Part shown: piece by piece, positions 19,326 through 29,006 of the stretch | Position numbering within the stretch: the first letter of the stretch is position 1 | Layout of the letters: every line of letters starts with the position of its first letter | Assembly: GCA_050633505.1 (NCBI GenBank) | Contig: JBOEGQ010000013.1 | Coordinates: forward strand, 186,001 to 250,000 | Length of the DNA: 64,000 nucleotides | DNA from: UBA1672 sp050633505 | GTDB lineage: Bacteria; Pseudomonadota; Alphaproteobacteria; Micavibrionales; Micavibrionaceae | Reading direction: 5' to 3' | Position numbers and translations under genes: made by a program | The notes under the pieces: model-generated | Database searches by the model: none | Seen by the model: only the letters and a program-made list of their open reading frames with translations | What the model was told of the DNA's origin: nothing

Positions 19326-19370
19326 TTAAACTTACGCCCAATATCTTACACCAGAAGGGTGATATAAGAC

Positions 19371-21707
19371 GTGGATGATGATAAGAATATAGAGCAGGGG
19401 GCTTCCGGTCGGGAAGCCCCTTGTGATTCTAAAAACAGCATTTCAGAAAATCATATTTCAGAGAAACGGATGCCGAACCAAATGTCGGAAAACTCTCAAG
19501 AAACAGCAGAAACACAAGATAAAAAACCTATCAAAGAGCAGAATGATTGGTCGTCATTACAGGCAAGTCGTGTTGCGATTGACAACCCCTTGGTTGAGAC
19601 ATTACGTATCGTAGCCGGACATTTCGGAAGACGGATTAGTACGGCCTCTTTAACGGCGGGATTGCCGTTACCGCCTAAGGGGATTACCCCTGCTTTATTT
19701 ATCCGCTCTGCAGAGCGCGCAGATCTGCACGCGGTATTGGTTGAACGATCACTAGAGGGGCTTGCCATTGCACCGAATATGCCGTGTATTTTGGCGCTCC
19801 ATCATCATCAGGCCTGTATTGTATGGGGTACGAAAGATAATAAGACATTCTTGGTGCAATTCCCGGAAACGTCAGATGCAAAGCAGGAGATGAGCGCAGA
19901 GCAATTGCGTGAAATTTATACGGGATATGCTTTCTTTGTCCGTCCGACGGCACGTGTTGATGAACGTGCGGGGCCTGCGGAGATTGATACGGGGCGCAAC
20001 TGGTTCTGGGCAACATTCTGGCAGAATAAAACGCTTTATATCGAGGTGGTTATTGCTGCGCTTATGATTAATATTTTCGGATTGGCCAGTTCTGTCTTCA
20101 TTATGAATGTGTATGACCGTGTGGTTCCCAATAGTGCGTTTGATACGCTTTATGCGATGTCCTTCGGGATTGTCATTGTTTTTCTTTTTGATTTTATCTT
20201 AAAAAACTTGCGTGCACATTTCCTTGATCATGCAGGGCGGCGTGCAGATGTTAAAATATCTTCAATGTTGTTTGAACAGATTATGGGGATGACGATGCAG
20301 GCCCGCCCGCCTAGTGCCGGGATCTTGGCCAGTAATATGAAGGAGTTTGAGACTCTTCGTGATTTCTTCACATCGGCGACGATGGTGGCGTTGATTGACT
20401 TACCATTTGTTTTTGTATTTATCGGTGTTATTGCCATTATTGGTGGACCGATTGCCTTTGTACCACTTGCAGCTATTCCCCTTATTGTCGGGATGGGGCT
20501 TTATCTGCAAAAGCCATTGAGCAAGGTTACAAAAGATTCAATGCAGGAAAGCGCACTTAAAAATGCATTGCTGTTTGAAACGATTATTGGGCTAGAGACG
20601 ATTAAGGTACAAGCGGCTGAAGGGCATACACAACGCAATTGGGAAGAGCTTACCGATAAGGCGTCTCGTACTTCTGTGAAAATGCGACAGCTCGCGGCGT
20701 TTGCCCAAAATTGGGCTGGGTTTATCCAACAACTGGCCAGTGTCGGTATTGTGATTGCCGGTGTGTTCTTAATACATGAGGGAATGGTAACGATGGGGGC
20801 GCTGATTGCCTGTGTTATTCTCTCTGGTCGTATTATGGCACCGTTGGCGCAAGTTGCCGGATTGATGACCCGCCTTAACCAATCACGTGAGGCGTTGGCA
20901 CAGCTTGATGATTTAATGAAAAAACCGGTTGAACGTCCAAAAGGAAAGCATTTTGTATCTTTGGCCGATGTTCAAGGGAAAATAGAATTTCGTAACGTTG
21001 TGTTTTCATATCCGGGGCAGCAAATGCCTTCTGTAAACGATATGAGCTTTACAATTAACCCGGGGGAGAAGGTCGGTATTATTGGGGCGGTTGGATCTGG
21101 TAAGACAACGCTTGAGCGCCTTTTGATTAATATCTATGAGCCAACCTCCGGTTCTGTTCAAATTGATGGAACAGATGTAAGGCAAATCGATCCGGGTGAT
21201 TTACGTAGAAATGTTGGTGCAGTTCAACAAAGTCCACAGCTGTTCTATGGTTCTGTGCGTGATAATATTACGATGGGGCATGAGACGGCATCTGATGCCG
21301 CAGTTTTAAAAGCGGCGGAGCTATCAGGTGTTCTTGAATTCTTAAAGGACTCTTCTGCCGGATTAGACACGCAGGTTGGGGAGCGTGGCGAAGCGCTTTC
21401 CGGTGGGCAACGTCAAGCCGTAGCAATTGCGCGCTCTCTTTTGTATGATCCGCCAATTCTGGTACTGGATGAACCAACGGCATCTATGGATCCGGCTTCT
21501 GAAAATCGTTTACGTAAACGCCTTGCCGTTCTTTGCGCAGATAAGACAGCAATTCTTATCACGCATAAGGGTGCGATGCTTGGTCTCGTTGATAAGTTGA
21601 TTTTGCTTGATCGCGGACGAATTGTTGCATTTGGCCCGAAAGATGAAGTCGTGCGTAAGCTTCAGGCACGTGAATATGGGACAGCAGCGGAGAAAACCAA
21701 TGTCTAA
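19371..21707 (+). CDS. Type I secretion ABC transporter with C39-like domain (LapB/HlyB class)
   Basis: This 778-residue inner-membrane exporter powers adhesin secretion. A hydrophilic N-terminal tail (about 1-55) leads into a C39-peptidase-like domain (about 60-190) in which the usual catalytic Cys is missing, so it should dock substrate rather than cleave it. Then come the transmembrane domain (about 215-490) and the nucleotide-binding domain: Walker A GAVGSGKT (572-579), signature LSGGQ (676-680) and Walker B ILVLDEP (about 697-704). It starts at GTG. The last codons overlap the start of the next gene by 8 bases, which suggests translational coupling. Confidence 0.93.
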   Translation: MDDDKNIEQGASGREAPCDSKNSISENHISEKRMPNQMSENSQETAETQDKKPIKEQNDWSSLQASRVAIDNPLVETLRIVAGHFGRRISTASLTAGLPLPPKGITPALFIRSAERADLHAVLVERSLEGLAIAPNMPCILALHHHQACIVWGTKDNKTFLVQFPETSDAKQEMSAEQLREIYTGYAFFVRPTARVDERAGPAEIDTGRNWFWATFWQNKTLYIEVVIAALMINIFGLASSVFIMNVYDRVVPNSAFDTLYAMSFGIVIVFLFDFILKNLRAHFLDHAGRRADVKISSMLFEQIMGMTMQARPPSAGILASNMKEFETLRDFFTSATMVALIDLPFVFVFIGVIAIIGGPIAFVPLAAIPLIVGMGLYLQKPLSKVTKDSMQESALKNALLFETIIGLETIKVQAAEGHTQRNWEELTDKASRTSVKMRQLAAFAQNWAGFIQQLASVGIVIAGVFLIHEGMVTMGALIACVILSGRIMAPLAQVAGLMTRLNQSREALAQLDDLMKKPVERPKGKHFVSLADVQGKIEFRNVVFSYPGQQMPSVNDMSFTINPGEKVGIIGAVGSGKTTLERLLINIYEPTSGSVQIDGTDVRQIDPGDLRRNVGAVQQSPQLFYGSVRDNITMGHETASDAAVLKAAELSGVLEFLKDSSAGLDTQVGERGEALSGGQRQAVAIARSLLYDPPILVLDEPTASMDPASENRLRKRLAVLCADKTAILITHKGAMLGLVDKLILLDRGRIVAFGPKDEVVRKLQAREYGTAAEKTNV

Positions 21708-23100
21708 ACAGCAATCTCAGCCGGATAATCCGAATATGAATAGCCATAGTGCATGGACAGCGATTCGTCAGAGTTGGGCGAAGGAGCAGATTGATATTGC
21801 CGAGGCACGCGCGATCAGTTTCTTTGATGCCGATGATCAAATTCCGCTCTCTAAACATTTCTTATTAGTTGCTATTATACTGTTCTTTATGATTTTCGTG
21901 ATCTGGGCAAATTGGGCAACATTGGATGAGGTCACACGGGGTGACGGGAAGATTATTCCGTCTAGTGAAGTGCAAGCCCTACAGAGCCTTGATCCGGGCA
22001 TTGTTGAGGAGTTCCTTGTTAAAGAAGGGGATTTCGTTGAGCAAGGACAAGTATTGGTGCGTTTGCGTGATATTGAGGCTTCATCAGATTTAGGTGCAAA
22101 CCGTGCGCGTTATATGGGATTGTTGGCTTCTATCACACGGTTACAGGCACAGGCAGAGGGGAAGGATACAATTGAGTTTCCCGATGAAGTCAAAGATGGG
22201 GCACCAAATAGTGTGACGGAAGAAATGAATGCGTTTCGTGCGAACCGTCTACAGTTAGATGGGCAAATTAATGTTGTGAAGCAGCAACTAACACAGCGTG
22301 AGCAAGAGCTGGATGAGCTTAAAACCCGTATTGGTGATCTGCGCGGTGTTATCCATTTACAGCGTCAGGAAATGAACATGATCAGGCCTTTGGTAGAAAA
22401 AGGGTCTGCGCCGAAGCTTGAATTATTGCAATTACAACGTGGTATTAAAGAAAAAACCAGCGAGCTGAATGGTTTGACGGCTAGTCTGCCGCGTACGAAA
22501 TCTGCGATTGAAGAGGCCAAGGCGCGTCTGGACGATGTGTTGCAGACCGCAAAGACAGAAGCGCAGATTGAGCTTGCTGCAAAGCTAACGGAAATGAATG
22601 AAATTCGTGAGCGTTTGAGCGGATTGCAAGAGCGTAAAGTTCGCAAGGAAATGAAGTCACCGGTTTCAGGGACGGTGCAAGAATTAACCGTGAATACGGT
22701 TGGTGGGGTTGTTCGCGCGGGTGAAGATTTGATTAAAATTGTGCCAAAAGATGACCAGCTTATTGTGGAGGCACGGGTTAAACCATCTGATCGTGCTTTT
22801 ATCTATCCTGGGCAATCGGCCATTATCAAAATTACGGCATATGATTTTTCGATTTATGGTGGTTTGAAAGGCGAATTACTAGATATATCGGCAGATACAA
22901 TTGAGGATGATCAGGGTAATCCATTCTATCGCGTACGTTTACGTACATATGAGACTGAACTTACCCGTAAAGGTGAGATTCTGCCCATTATTCCGGGCAT
23001 GGTCGCCAGTGTCGATATTTTGACAGGACAGAAAACCGTGATGCAATACCTTCTAAAGCCGTTCGTTAAAACATTGGATAATGCAATGAATGAGCGCTAG
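21700..23100 (+). CDS. HlyD-family membrane fusion protein of the type I secretion system
   Basis: The product is 466 residues from the ATG at 21700. A longer open frame exists, but this ATG has GGAG 7 bases upstream and overlaps the ABC gene stop. Residues about 54-73 form one membrane helix. A barrel-sandwich half follows (DGKIIPSSEVQALQSLDPG), then a long coiled-coil hairpin (about 150-330), then the second half with SPVSGTVQELTV and the HlyD-type beta-barrel (KPSDRAFIYPGQSA). It bridges the ABC transporter and the TolC-like channel. It converges on the small STAS-like gene with an 8-base gap. Confidence 0.93.
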   Translation: MSKQQSQPDNPNMNSHSAWTAIRQSWAKEQIDIAEARAISFFDADDQIPLSKHFLLVAIILFFMIFVIWANWATLDEVTRGDGKIIPSSEVQALQSLDPGIVEEFLVKEGDFVEQGQVLVRLRDIEASSDLGANRARYMGLLASITRLQAQAEGKDTIEFPDEVKDGAPNSVTEEMNAFRANRLQLDGQINVVKQQLTQREQELDELKTRIGDLRGVIHLQRQEMNMIRPLVEKGSAPKLELLQLQRGIKEKTSELNGLTASLPRTKSAIEEAKARLDDVLQTAKTEAQIELAAKLTEMNEIRERLSGLQERKVRKEMKSPVSGTVQELTVNTVGGVVRAGEDLIKIVPKDDQLIVEARVKPSDRAFIYPGQSAIIKITAYDFSIYGGLKGELLDISADTIEDDQGNPFYRVRLRTYETELTRKGEILPIIPGMVASVDILTGQKTVMQYLLKPFVKTLDNAMNER

Positions 23101-23108
23101 TTGCGTGA

Positions 23109-23498
23109 TTATTCTTCGAATATCCATGCCATGGCATCATCGAGACGGTCATCGAATGCCCTGAATTCGCCTTGCTTCATAAAGGACTCAATGGATAAGA
23201 GTTTTTCTTTATGCGCAGGGTTATAGGTGACAAGGGCAACGCGCTCGGAATCTAAACCGTCGTTTTCCATACGGAACATCAGATCGGCTTTTGCAGCTTC
23301 CTCTGTCAGGCCTAAGAAGCCTTCTTCGACAACAACAAGGATTCTAAAGGGCTTATCGCCATGTTTCATAACACTTACAGGCTTGTATATATATTCCTGA
23401 TAATCTTCTTCTGTCACAACACCGGATACACGAACGCAAAATGTTGTGTCATTTGACTCAGGGAGCATCGTAAAAGTTTTTTTTGTGTCAGTGCCCAT
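23109..23498 (-). CDS. SpoIIAA/STAS-like small protein
   Basis: The 129-residue cytosolic protein has the alternating strand-helix pattern of the SpoIIAA-like (DUF3478-type) family: FCVRVSGVVTEEDYQEYI, then RILVVVEE, then VALVTYN, and a final IESFMKQGEFRAFDDRLDDAMAWI. Family members are single STAS/SEC14-like domains of unknown role, sometimes linked to membrane or stress functions. It lies tail-to-tail with the secretion operon, so a functional link is not implied. Confidence 0.65.
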   Translation of the reverse strand: MGTDTKKTFTMLPESNDTTFCVRVSGVVTEEDYQEYIYKPVSVMKHGDKPFRILVVVEEGFLGLTEEAAKADLMFRMENDGLDSERVALVTYNPAHKEKLLSIESFMKQGEFRAFDDRLDDAMAWIFEE

Positions 23499-23778
23499 AT
23501 CTTCATGTCCTTTATTGTTGTCAGTACCTAGTCTGTCTGATAACGCATTTTTTTATTTGGTCTCTATTACAGTATTTTTTATTGCCCTGAGGCAAGAAAA
23601 AAATGTAATTTGTATATCTATATCATATATTTACGTTATCTAATTTATAAATATCTAAATAAACGGGTAAAAAACTTTTCCTTTATTTTATCCCAGAAAG
23701 AGGCTTGCAAATTCAGGCATAATGGGCTTTTTACTATAAGTTCTATTTTAAACTAGATGATGAAGAAAAAGGATCGAT

Positions 23779-25746
23779 ATGTCACAGAATCTTGTTCAGA
23801 TTACCATGCCTGATAACTCTATACGAGAGTATGAGTCCGGTATAACGGGTATGGGTATCGCACAGAGCATATCTAAATCACTGGCCAAAGCATCTATCGC
23901 GATTAAAATAGATGGGGAATTATCAGATTTATCTCTTCCGATTGAGCAGAATGTTTCAATTGAAATTGTAAAGCGCGCCGATGAGGATGCGTTGGAGATG
24001 ATTCGCCACGATGCGGCACATGTGATGGCCGAGGCCGTACAGAATTTATTCCCCGGAACACAGGTGACGATTGGCCCTTCTATTGAAAACGGGTTTTATT
24101 ACGATTTTGCGCGTGATCTTCCGTTTTCTACCGATGATCTTGCCGTTATTGAAAAAGAGATGCGCAAGATTGTTGAACGCGGCGCGGCATTTGAACGTGA
24201 AGTTTGGGATCGTAGTGAGGCAATTGCCTATTTTAAGGATAAGGGCGAGGCTTATAAAGCCGAGTTGATCGAAGACCTTCCCGAAAGTGAAGAGATTAAG
24301 ATCTATCGCCAAGGTGACTGGCTGGATTTGTGCCGTGGTCCGCATATGCCCACAACCAGACATGTCGGGACAGCGTTTAAGCTTCTCAAGGTTGCCGGTG
24401 CATATTGGCGCGGAGATAGCAATAATGCGATGCTGACACGGATTTACGGGACTGCATGGCGTGATGATAAGGAATTGAAGGCGTATTTGCATCAGCTGGA
24501 AGAGGCGGAAAAACGTGATCATAGAAAACTTGGAGCGGCGATGGAGCTATTTCATCTGCAACCTGAGGCGCAAGGCTCTGTTTTTTGGCATTCGAAGGGG
24601 TATAAAATTTTCAATCAGCTTGAGACATATATTCGTCGTCGTGTGGATGATGCGGGCTATGAAGAGGTGAAGACCCCACAATTGATGAGCCAGAAATTCT
24701 GGACGCAATCGGGGCATTGGCAAAAATATCGTGAAGATATGTTTGTTGTTCCGGATGTTGTTCCCAATGTGGAAGAAGACGGTCCGGTATTTAAAGAAGA
24801 GCCAAAAGACTTTCTGGCCTTAAAACCGATGAACTGTCCTGCGCATGTTCAGATTTTCAAACAGGGTATTAAATCCTATAAAGATTTGCCGATCCGAATG
24901 GCGGAATTTGGATGTTGTCACCGTAACGAGGCACATGGTGCGCTTCATGGTTTGATGCGGTTACGTCAATTCACACAAGATGATGCACATATTTTCTGTC
25001 GTGAAGATCAAATCTTACAGGAAAGTATAGACTTCTGTAAGCTGACAGAGAAAATCTATAAGGATCTGGGCTTTGAAGATTATACAATTACATTGGAAAC
25101 ACGTCCTGAAAACCGTGTGGGTTCTGATGATCTGTGGGATAAGGCCGAAGAGGGGCTGATACAGGCGTTAGAGCATCTTGAACTGCCTTATAAACTTTGT
25201 GAAGGGGATGGTGCGTTTTACGGGCCGAAACTGGGCTTTATCATTCGTGATGCCATTGGCCGGGAGTGGGGCTGTGCAACACTTCAGCTCGATTTCAACT
25301 TGCCGGAGCGTCTGGATGCAACTTACATCGGTGAAGATGGGCAGAAACACCGCCCTGTGATGCTGCACCGTGCGATTCTTGGCTCTATTGAACGTTTTAT
25401 CGGAATCTTGATTGAAAGTTATGCCGGGCGTTTGCCTGTATGGCTTGCCCCTGTTCAATGTGTTATTGCCACGATTACAGGTAAGGCAGATGACTATGCG
25501 CGGGAAGTGCACCAGTTATTATTGGATGCAGGTGTTCGCGCCGAATTTGATATTCGTAATGAGAAAATTAACTATAAGGTGAGAGAGCATTCAGTGAAAA
25601 AGGTGCCGGCTTTATTTGTTGTTGGTGCACGCGAAGCAGAAAAGAAAACCGTGGCTATCCGTCGCTTGGGATCAAAAGACCAATCCGTTGTTGCACTTGA
25701 TGAGGCAATCAAATCATTGGCCGAAGAGGCGAAGGCGCCTTTCTAA
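23779..25746 (+). CDS. thrS: Threonyl-tRNA synthetase
   Basis: ThrS charges tRNA-Thr. The 655-residue protein has an N-terminal TGS domain (about 1-65), an editing domain with HDAAHVMAEA (His-rich motif near residue 77), and the class II catalytic core with LKPMNCPAHVQ (zinc ligand Cys353) and the late motif HRAILGSIERF. A C-terminal anticodon-binding domain completes the usual length. The 280-base upstream gap holds AT-rich sequence but no T-box. infC follows, as in many proteobacteria. Confidence 0.97.
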   Translation: MSQNLVQITMPDNSIREYESGITGMGIAQSISKSLAKASIAIKIDGELSDLSLPIEQNVSIEIVKRADEDALEMIRHDAAHVMAEAVQNLFPGTQVTIGPSIENGFYYDFARDLPFSTDDLAVIEKEMRKIVERGAAFEREVWDRSEAIAYFKDKGEAYKAELIEDLPESEEIKIYRQGDWLDLCRGPHMPTTRHVGTAFKLLKVAGAYWRGDSNNAMLTRIYGTAWRDDKELKAYLHQLEEAEKRDHRKLGAAMELFHLQPEAQGSVFWHSKGYKIFNQLETYIRRRVDDAGYEEVKTPQLMSQKFWTQSGHWQKYREDMFVVPDVVPNVEEDGPVFKEEPKDFLALKPMNCPAHVQIFKQGIKSYKDLPIRMAEFGCCHRNEAHGALHGLMRLRQFTQDDAHIFCREDQILQESIDFCKLTEKIYKDLGFEDYTITLETRPENRVGSDDLWDKAEEGLIQALEHLELPYKLCEGDGAFYGPKLGFIIRDAIGREWGCATLQLDFNLPERLDATYIGEDGQKHRPVMLHRAILGSIERFIGILIESYAGRLPVWLAPVQCVIATITGKADDYAREVHQLLLDAGVRAEFDIRNEKINYKVREHSVKKVPALFVVGAREAEKKTVAIRRLGSKDQSVVALDEAIKSLAEEAKAPF

Positions 25747-25868
25747 GGTTTTTTGCAATTTCGGTGAGAAAGGCTTGCAGATCGCATAAAACCACCGTAT
25801 TAATGTTTTTCTAAATAGTTTGCTTTTAATATAGTAGGCCAGAGAAATAAGATATAGGAGAGAATGCT

Positions 25869-26408
25869 ATTTCCAGACCACAAAGACCAATGCCCAGAAA
25901 AGATAATGGGCCACGTATTAATAATGCGATTACAGTTGATAAGGTACGCCTTGTTGATGAAGAGGGCGAAATGCATGGTGTCGTTTTGAAAGACAAAGCC
26001 CTTGAAATGGCAGCAGATGCCGGTTTGGATCTTGTTGAAGTTTCTCCGAATGCCGATCCGCCTGTTTGTAAGATACTAGATTACGGTAAGTACAAGTATG
26101 AACAGCAGAAAAAAGCAAACGAAGCGCGTAAAAAGCAGAAGACTGTCGAAGTTAAAGAAGTCAAAATGAGCCCGCGCATTGAAAAGAACGATTACGATGT
26201 GAAAATGCGTAATGCTAAACGTTTCTTGGAAAGCGGGAATAAGGTTAAGATTTCTATGCGTTTTCGTGGGCGTGAAATGGCGCACCAAGATATTGGGCGT
26301 GAGCTTTACGCGAAAATGCGCGAAGAATTGGAAGAACTCTCAAATGTGGAGCTGGAGCCGAAGATGGAAGGGCGCCAGATGATCATGATTCTAGGTCCCA
26401 AAATTTAA
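25869..26408 (+). CDS. infC: Translation initiation factor IF-3, ATT start
   Basis: IF-3 binds the 30S subunit and enforces correct start-codon selection. From ATT at 25869 the protein is 179 residues with the expected N domain (GPRINNAI, VRLVDEEGEMHGVV) and C domain (PRIEKNDYDVKMRNAKRFL, VKISMRFRGREM). AGGAG at 25856-25860 is 8 bases before this ATT. The first in-frame ATG (25890) is 29 bases from that site and has none of its own. An ATT start is the classic infC arrangement that lets IF-3 repress its own translation. rpmI and rplT, which often follow infC, are absent here. Confidence 0.93.
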   Translation: MSRPQRPMPRKDNGPRINNAITVDKVRLVDEEGEMHGVVLKDKALEMAADAGLDLVEVSPNADPPVCKILDYGKYKYEQQKKANEARKKQKTVEVKEVKMSPRIEKNDYDVKMRNAKRFLESGNKVKISMRFRGREMAHQDIGRELYAKMREELEELSNVELEPKMEGRQMIMILGPKI

Positions 26409-26448
26409 TCCACCTGAATAATTCTTTATTTTATATATGGTTTTTCTC

Positions 26449-26476
26449 AAAGGCACGCTTGTGCCCTTGATTTTTC
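26449..26476 (+). terminator. Probable terminator after infC
   Basis: A short GC-containing hairpin (GGCAC, loop GCTT, GTGCC) sits about 45 bases after the infC stop and is followed by CTTGATTTTT. The stem is only 5-6 bp, so activity is uncertain. Confidence 0.45.
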
Positions 26477-26538
26477 ACGTATTGTCGCGTATCACTCTAA
26501 GCCTTGATAACACATAGAATAAGAGGGATGCCACAGTC

Positions 26539-27300
26539 ATGGATTATGGCCTGTTTGTCGATATTTTTGTTGCAGCGGTTGTTTTCATTTCCGCGTTAGT
26601 CGCGTTTTTACGCGGGTTTATACGTGAGGTTCTAACCATTCTGGGCATTGTTGGTGCTTCTGTTGCGTCTTTTGTGAGTGGGCCTTTATTGATTCCGCTA
26701 ATGCGTGGATGGCTTGGTGTTGTAGAAGGAGAAGAAGAAGCCACTGAGAAATTCATGGGGCTGATTCCTTATCCTTTCTTGGCGGATGCGTTGGCTTACG
26801 GTACCATTTTTATTCTGGTTATGATTATTTTATCAGTGCTTAGCCATTTCCTTGCCGAGTTTGCGAAGAACTTGGGACTTGGGGCATTAGACCGTACATT
26901 GGGTGTTATATTTGGTCTGGGACGTGCTGTGATTGTTCTTGGGCTTATCTATCTTCCATTCTTTTACCTTGCCGGAGATTCAAATAAAAAGGAATGGTTC
27001 GGCAATAGTAAAACGCATGTCTACCTTGAGGCCAGTTCTGGCTGGATTAGTGGGTTTTTACCTAAAGGGGCGGAAGAAGCGGTCGAAGATGGCGCCAAGA
27101 CTGCCGAGCAGGCGTTTGATGCGCGTAAGAAGTTCGAAGAGATGGGGGTTCTTGATCGTGATGAAGAAGAGGCCACAGAACAGGACAGTGATAAAAGCGA
27201 TGCTGCGCCAACAGATAAAGGCTATGATAATAACTTCAGAGAGCAGATGAATAATCTGATCGAAGAGAATATTGATATGACCCCCGACTATAATGAATAG
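26539..27300 (+). CDS. cvpA: CvpA family membrane protein
   Basis: The 253-residue protein begins with DYGLFVDIFVAAVVFISALVAFLRGFIREVL, the typical first helix and charged loop of CvpA (colicin V production protein) homologues, and has about four membrane helices in residues 1-165. The C-terminal ~90 residues are charged and acidic. CvpA proteins act at the cell envelope; their molecular role is unclear. It is tail-to-tail with purF, a gene that follows cvpA in E. coli, so the pair is kept but with changed orientation. Confidence 0.8.
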   Translation: MDYGLFVDIFVAAVVFISALVAFLRGFIREVLTILGIVGASVASFVSGPLLIPLMRGWLGVVEGEEEATEKFMGLIPYPFLADALAYGTIFILVMIILSVLSHFLAEFAKNLGLGALDRTLGVIFGLGRAVIVLGLIYLPFFYLAGDSNKKEWFGNSKTHVYLEASSGWISGFLPKGAEEAVEDGAKTAEQAFDARKKFEEMGVLDRDEEEATEQDSDKSDAAPTDKGYDNNFREQMNNLIEENIDMTPDYNE

Positions 27301-27327
27301 GCGGGGCTTATCCGGTTAGGCTGTCAG

Positions 27328-28848
27328 CTAAGCGTTACTGTATAGATCGATACATCGCGTATCGTTTGTATCTTCGTCTTGTTTTGAACCATCACTGCGG
27401 CTTGCTCTTAATTTTTCGAAATAGAGCTCATTCACATCGCCGGTTACATATTGGCCATCGAATACAGAACAATCGAAATTACGGCTTCCTTCTTTTTCAT
27501 CACTTGGTGTTGCTGCTTTCACAAGGTCATCAAGGTCCTGATAAATAAGCCAATCTGCGCCGATTTCTTCTTCGATTTCTTTTTCATCACGCCCATAGGC
27601 GATAAGCTCTGACTTAACGGCCATATCAATGCCATAGACATTGGGATAGCGGATTGGTGGTGCAGCTGAGGCAAAGTACACCTTCTTCGCACCGGCATCG
27701 CGTGCCATGTCGATGATTTTCTTACATGTTGTTCCACGGACAATTGAATCATCAACCAACAAAACATTTTTGCCTTGGAACTCCAGACTGATCGGGTTGA
27801 GTTTCTGTTTAACTGATTTTTCGCGTTCGGCTTGACCAGGCATAATAAAAGTACGACCGATATAACGGTTCTTAATAAAGCCTTCTCTTAACTTAACGCC
27901 TAGTGTACTGGCCAATTCCATCGCACTGGGGCGGCTGGATTCCGGTATTGGTATAACCACGTCAATATCATGATCCGGGCGTATCTTGGTAATTTTATGC
28001 GCAAGATATTCGCCCATGCGCACACGCGCCTTATACACGGAACTACCGTCGATAATAGAATCCGGACGGGCAAAATATACATATTCAAAAATGCAGGGGC
28101 TAAAATTGCGTGTTTCATCACAAATCTTTGTATGAAGCTGTCCTTGATTGTCGATATAGATAACTTCTCCGGGTTTTACATCGTGGATCGTTTTAAAGCC
28201 AAGCGCGTCTAGGGCGACACTTTCAGAGGCAATCATGTACTCGCTCTGCCCGTCTTCATTGATGCGCTCTCCATAGACCAAGGGACGGATACCGTGTGGA
28301 TCACGAAAGCCAATCATTCCGTATCCTGCGATCATTCCGACAACGGCATATGCGCCGCGACAACGTGCATATAGTTGTTGTATAGCGGTAAATATATCGT
28401 CGGCGCTTGGCTGTAATTTACCAAGTGACTGAAGCTCATGTGCGAAGATGTTCAGAAGAACTTCAGAATCTGAATTTGTGTTGACGTGACGTAGATCAGA
28501 TTTAAAAATTTCGGCTGTTAGCTCATCTTGATTTGTCAGGTTGCCGTTATGTGCAAAGACAACGCCGTATGGTGAGTTCACGTAAAGGGGTTGCGACTCA
28601 GCAGAGCTAGAGCTGCCTGCGGTTGGATAACGGACATGACCGATCCCGGTGTTGCCCTTTAAATGCGTCATATGTTCCAAGGAAAATATATCGCGTACCA
28701 TGCCATTGTTTTTGCGTAAAAAGAATTTATCTCGATCTGCGGTAACGATACCGGCGGCATCTTGTCCCCGGTGTTGCAAAATCGTTAATGCGTCGTAGAG
28801 GTCCTGATTAACGGGGGAGTATGCATAAATGCCAACAATACCGCACAT
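27328..28848 (-). CDS. purF: Amidophosphoribosyltransferase
   Basis: PurF makes 5-phosphoribosylamine from PRPP and glutamine, the first step of purine synthesis. The 506-residue protein starts MCGIVGIY with the N-terminal nucleophile Cys2 right after Met, so no propeptide is present. The glutaminase domain includes GIGHVRYPTAG and AHNGNLTN. The phosphoribosyltransferase half has the PRPP loop VDDSIVRGT (365-373). The C-terminal tail beyond about 480 is charged and variable. Confidence 0.97.
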   Translation of the reverse strand: MCGIVGIYAYSPVNQDLYDALTILQHRGQDAAGIVTADRDKFFLRKNNGMVRDIFSLEHMTHLKGNTGIGHVRYPTAGSSSSAESQPLYVNSPYGVVFAHNGNLTNQDELTAEIFKSDLRHVNTNSDSEVLLNIFAHELQSLGKLQPSADDIFTAIQQLYARCRGAYAVVGMIAGYGMIGFRDPHGIRPLVYGERINEDGQSEYMIASESVALDALGFKTIHDVKPGEVIYIDNQGQLHTKICDETRNFSPCIFEYVYFARPDSIIDGSSVYKARVRMGEYLAHKITKIRPDHDIDVVIPIPESSRPSAMELASTLGVKLREGFIKNRYIGRTFIMPGQAEREKSVKQKLNPISLEFQGKNVLLVDDSIVRGTTCKKIIDMARDAGAKKVYFASAAPPIRYPNVYGIDMAVKSELIAYGRDEKEIEEEIGADWLIYQDLDDLVKAATPSDEKEGSRNFDCSVFDGQYVTGDVNELYFEKLRASRSDGSKQDEDTNDTRCIDLYSNA

Positions 28849-28956
28849 GTATTTGTACCTCTATTCTTTTGAATTATTCTCTTGTACCAAGAAAGACATA
28901 ACATATTGAGAAATACAGTTCTTTTCAAGGGAATATTGATAGAGCGTCAATCAAAG

Positions 28957-28983
28957 AAAAAGCCGCAAAAAATGCGGCTTTTG
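28957..28983 (-). terminator. Rho-independent terminator of the MscS-like gene
   Basis: On the minus strand AAAAGCCGCA pairs with TGCGGCTTTT around a short T-rich loop and is followed by more T (TTTTTCTTTG). It lies just downstream of the mechanosensitive channel gene and upstream of purF, separating the two minus-strand units. Confidence 0.75.
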
Positions 28984-29006
28984 AAAATGGCTGTATTATT
29001 TGAAAC

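Noticed and set aside
21607..21699. Longer start for the HlyD-like gene
   Set aside because: The upstream 93 bases lie in the coding sequence of the ABC transporter, and the Met at 21700 has its own ribosome site and standard family start.
23583..23602. Hairpin TTGCC-CTGA-GGCAA upstream of thrS
   Set aside because: A 5-bp stem followed by A-rich rather than T-rich sequence is not a terminator on the plus strand, and it lacks a U-tract on the minus strand as well. No T-box features are present.
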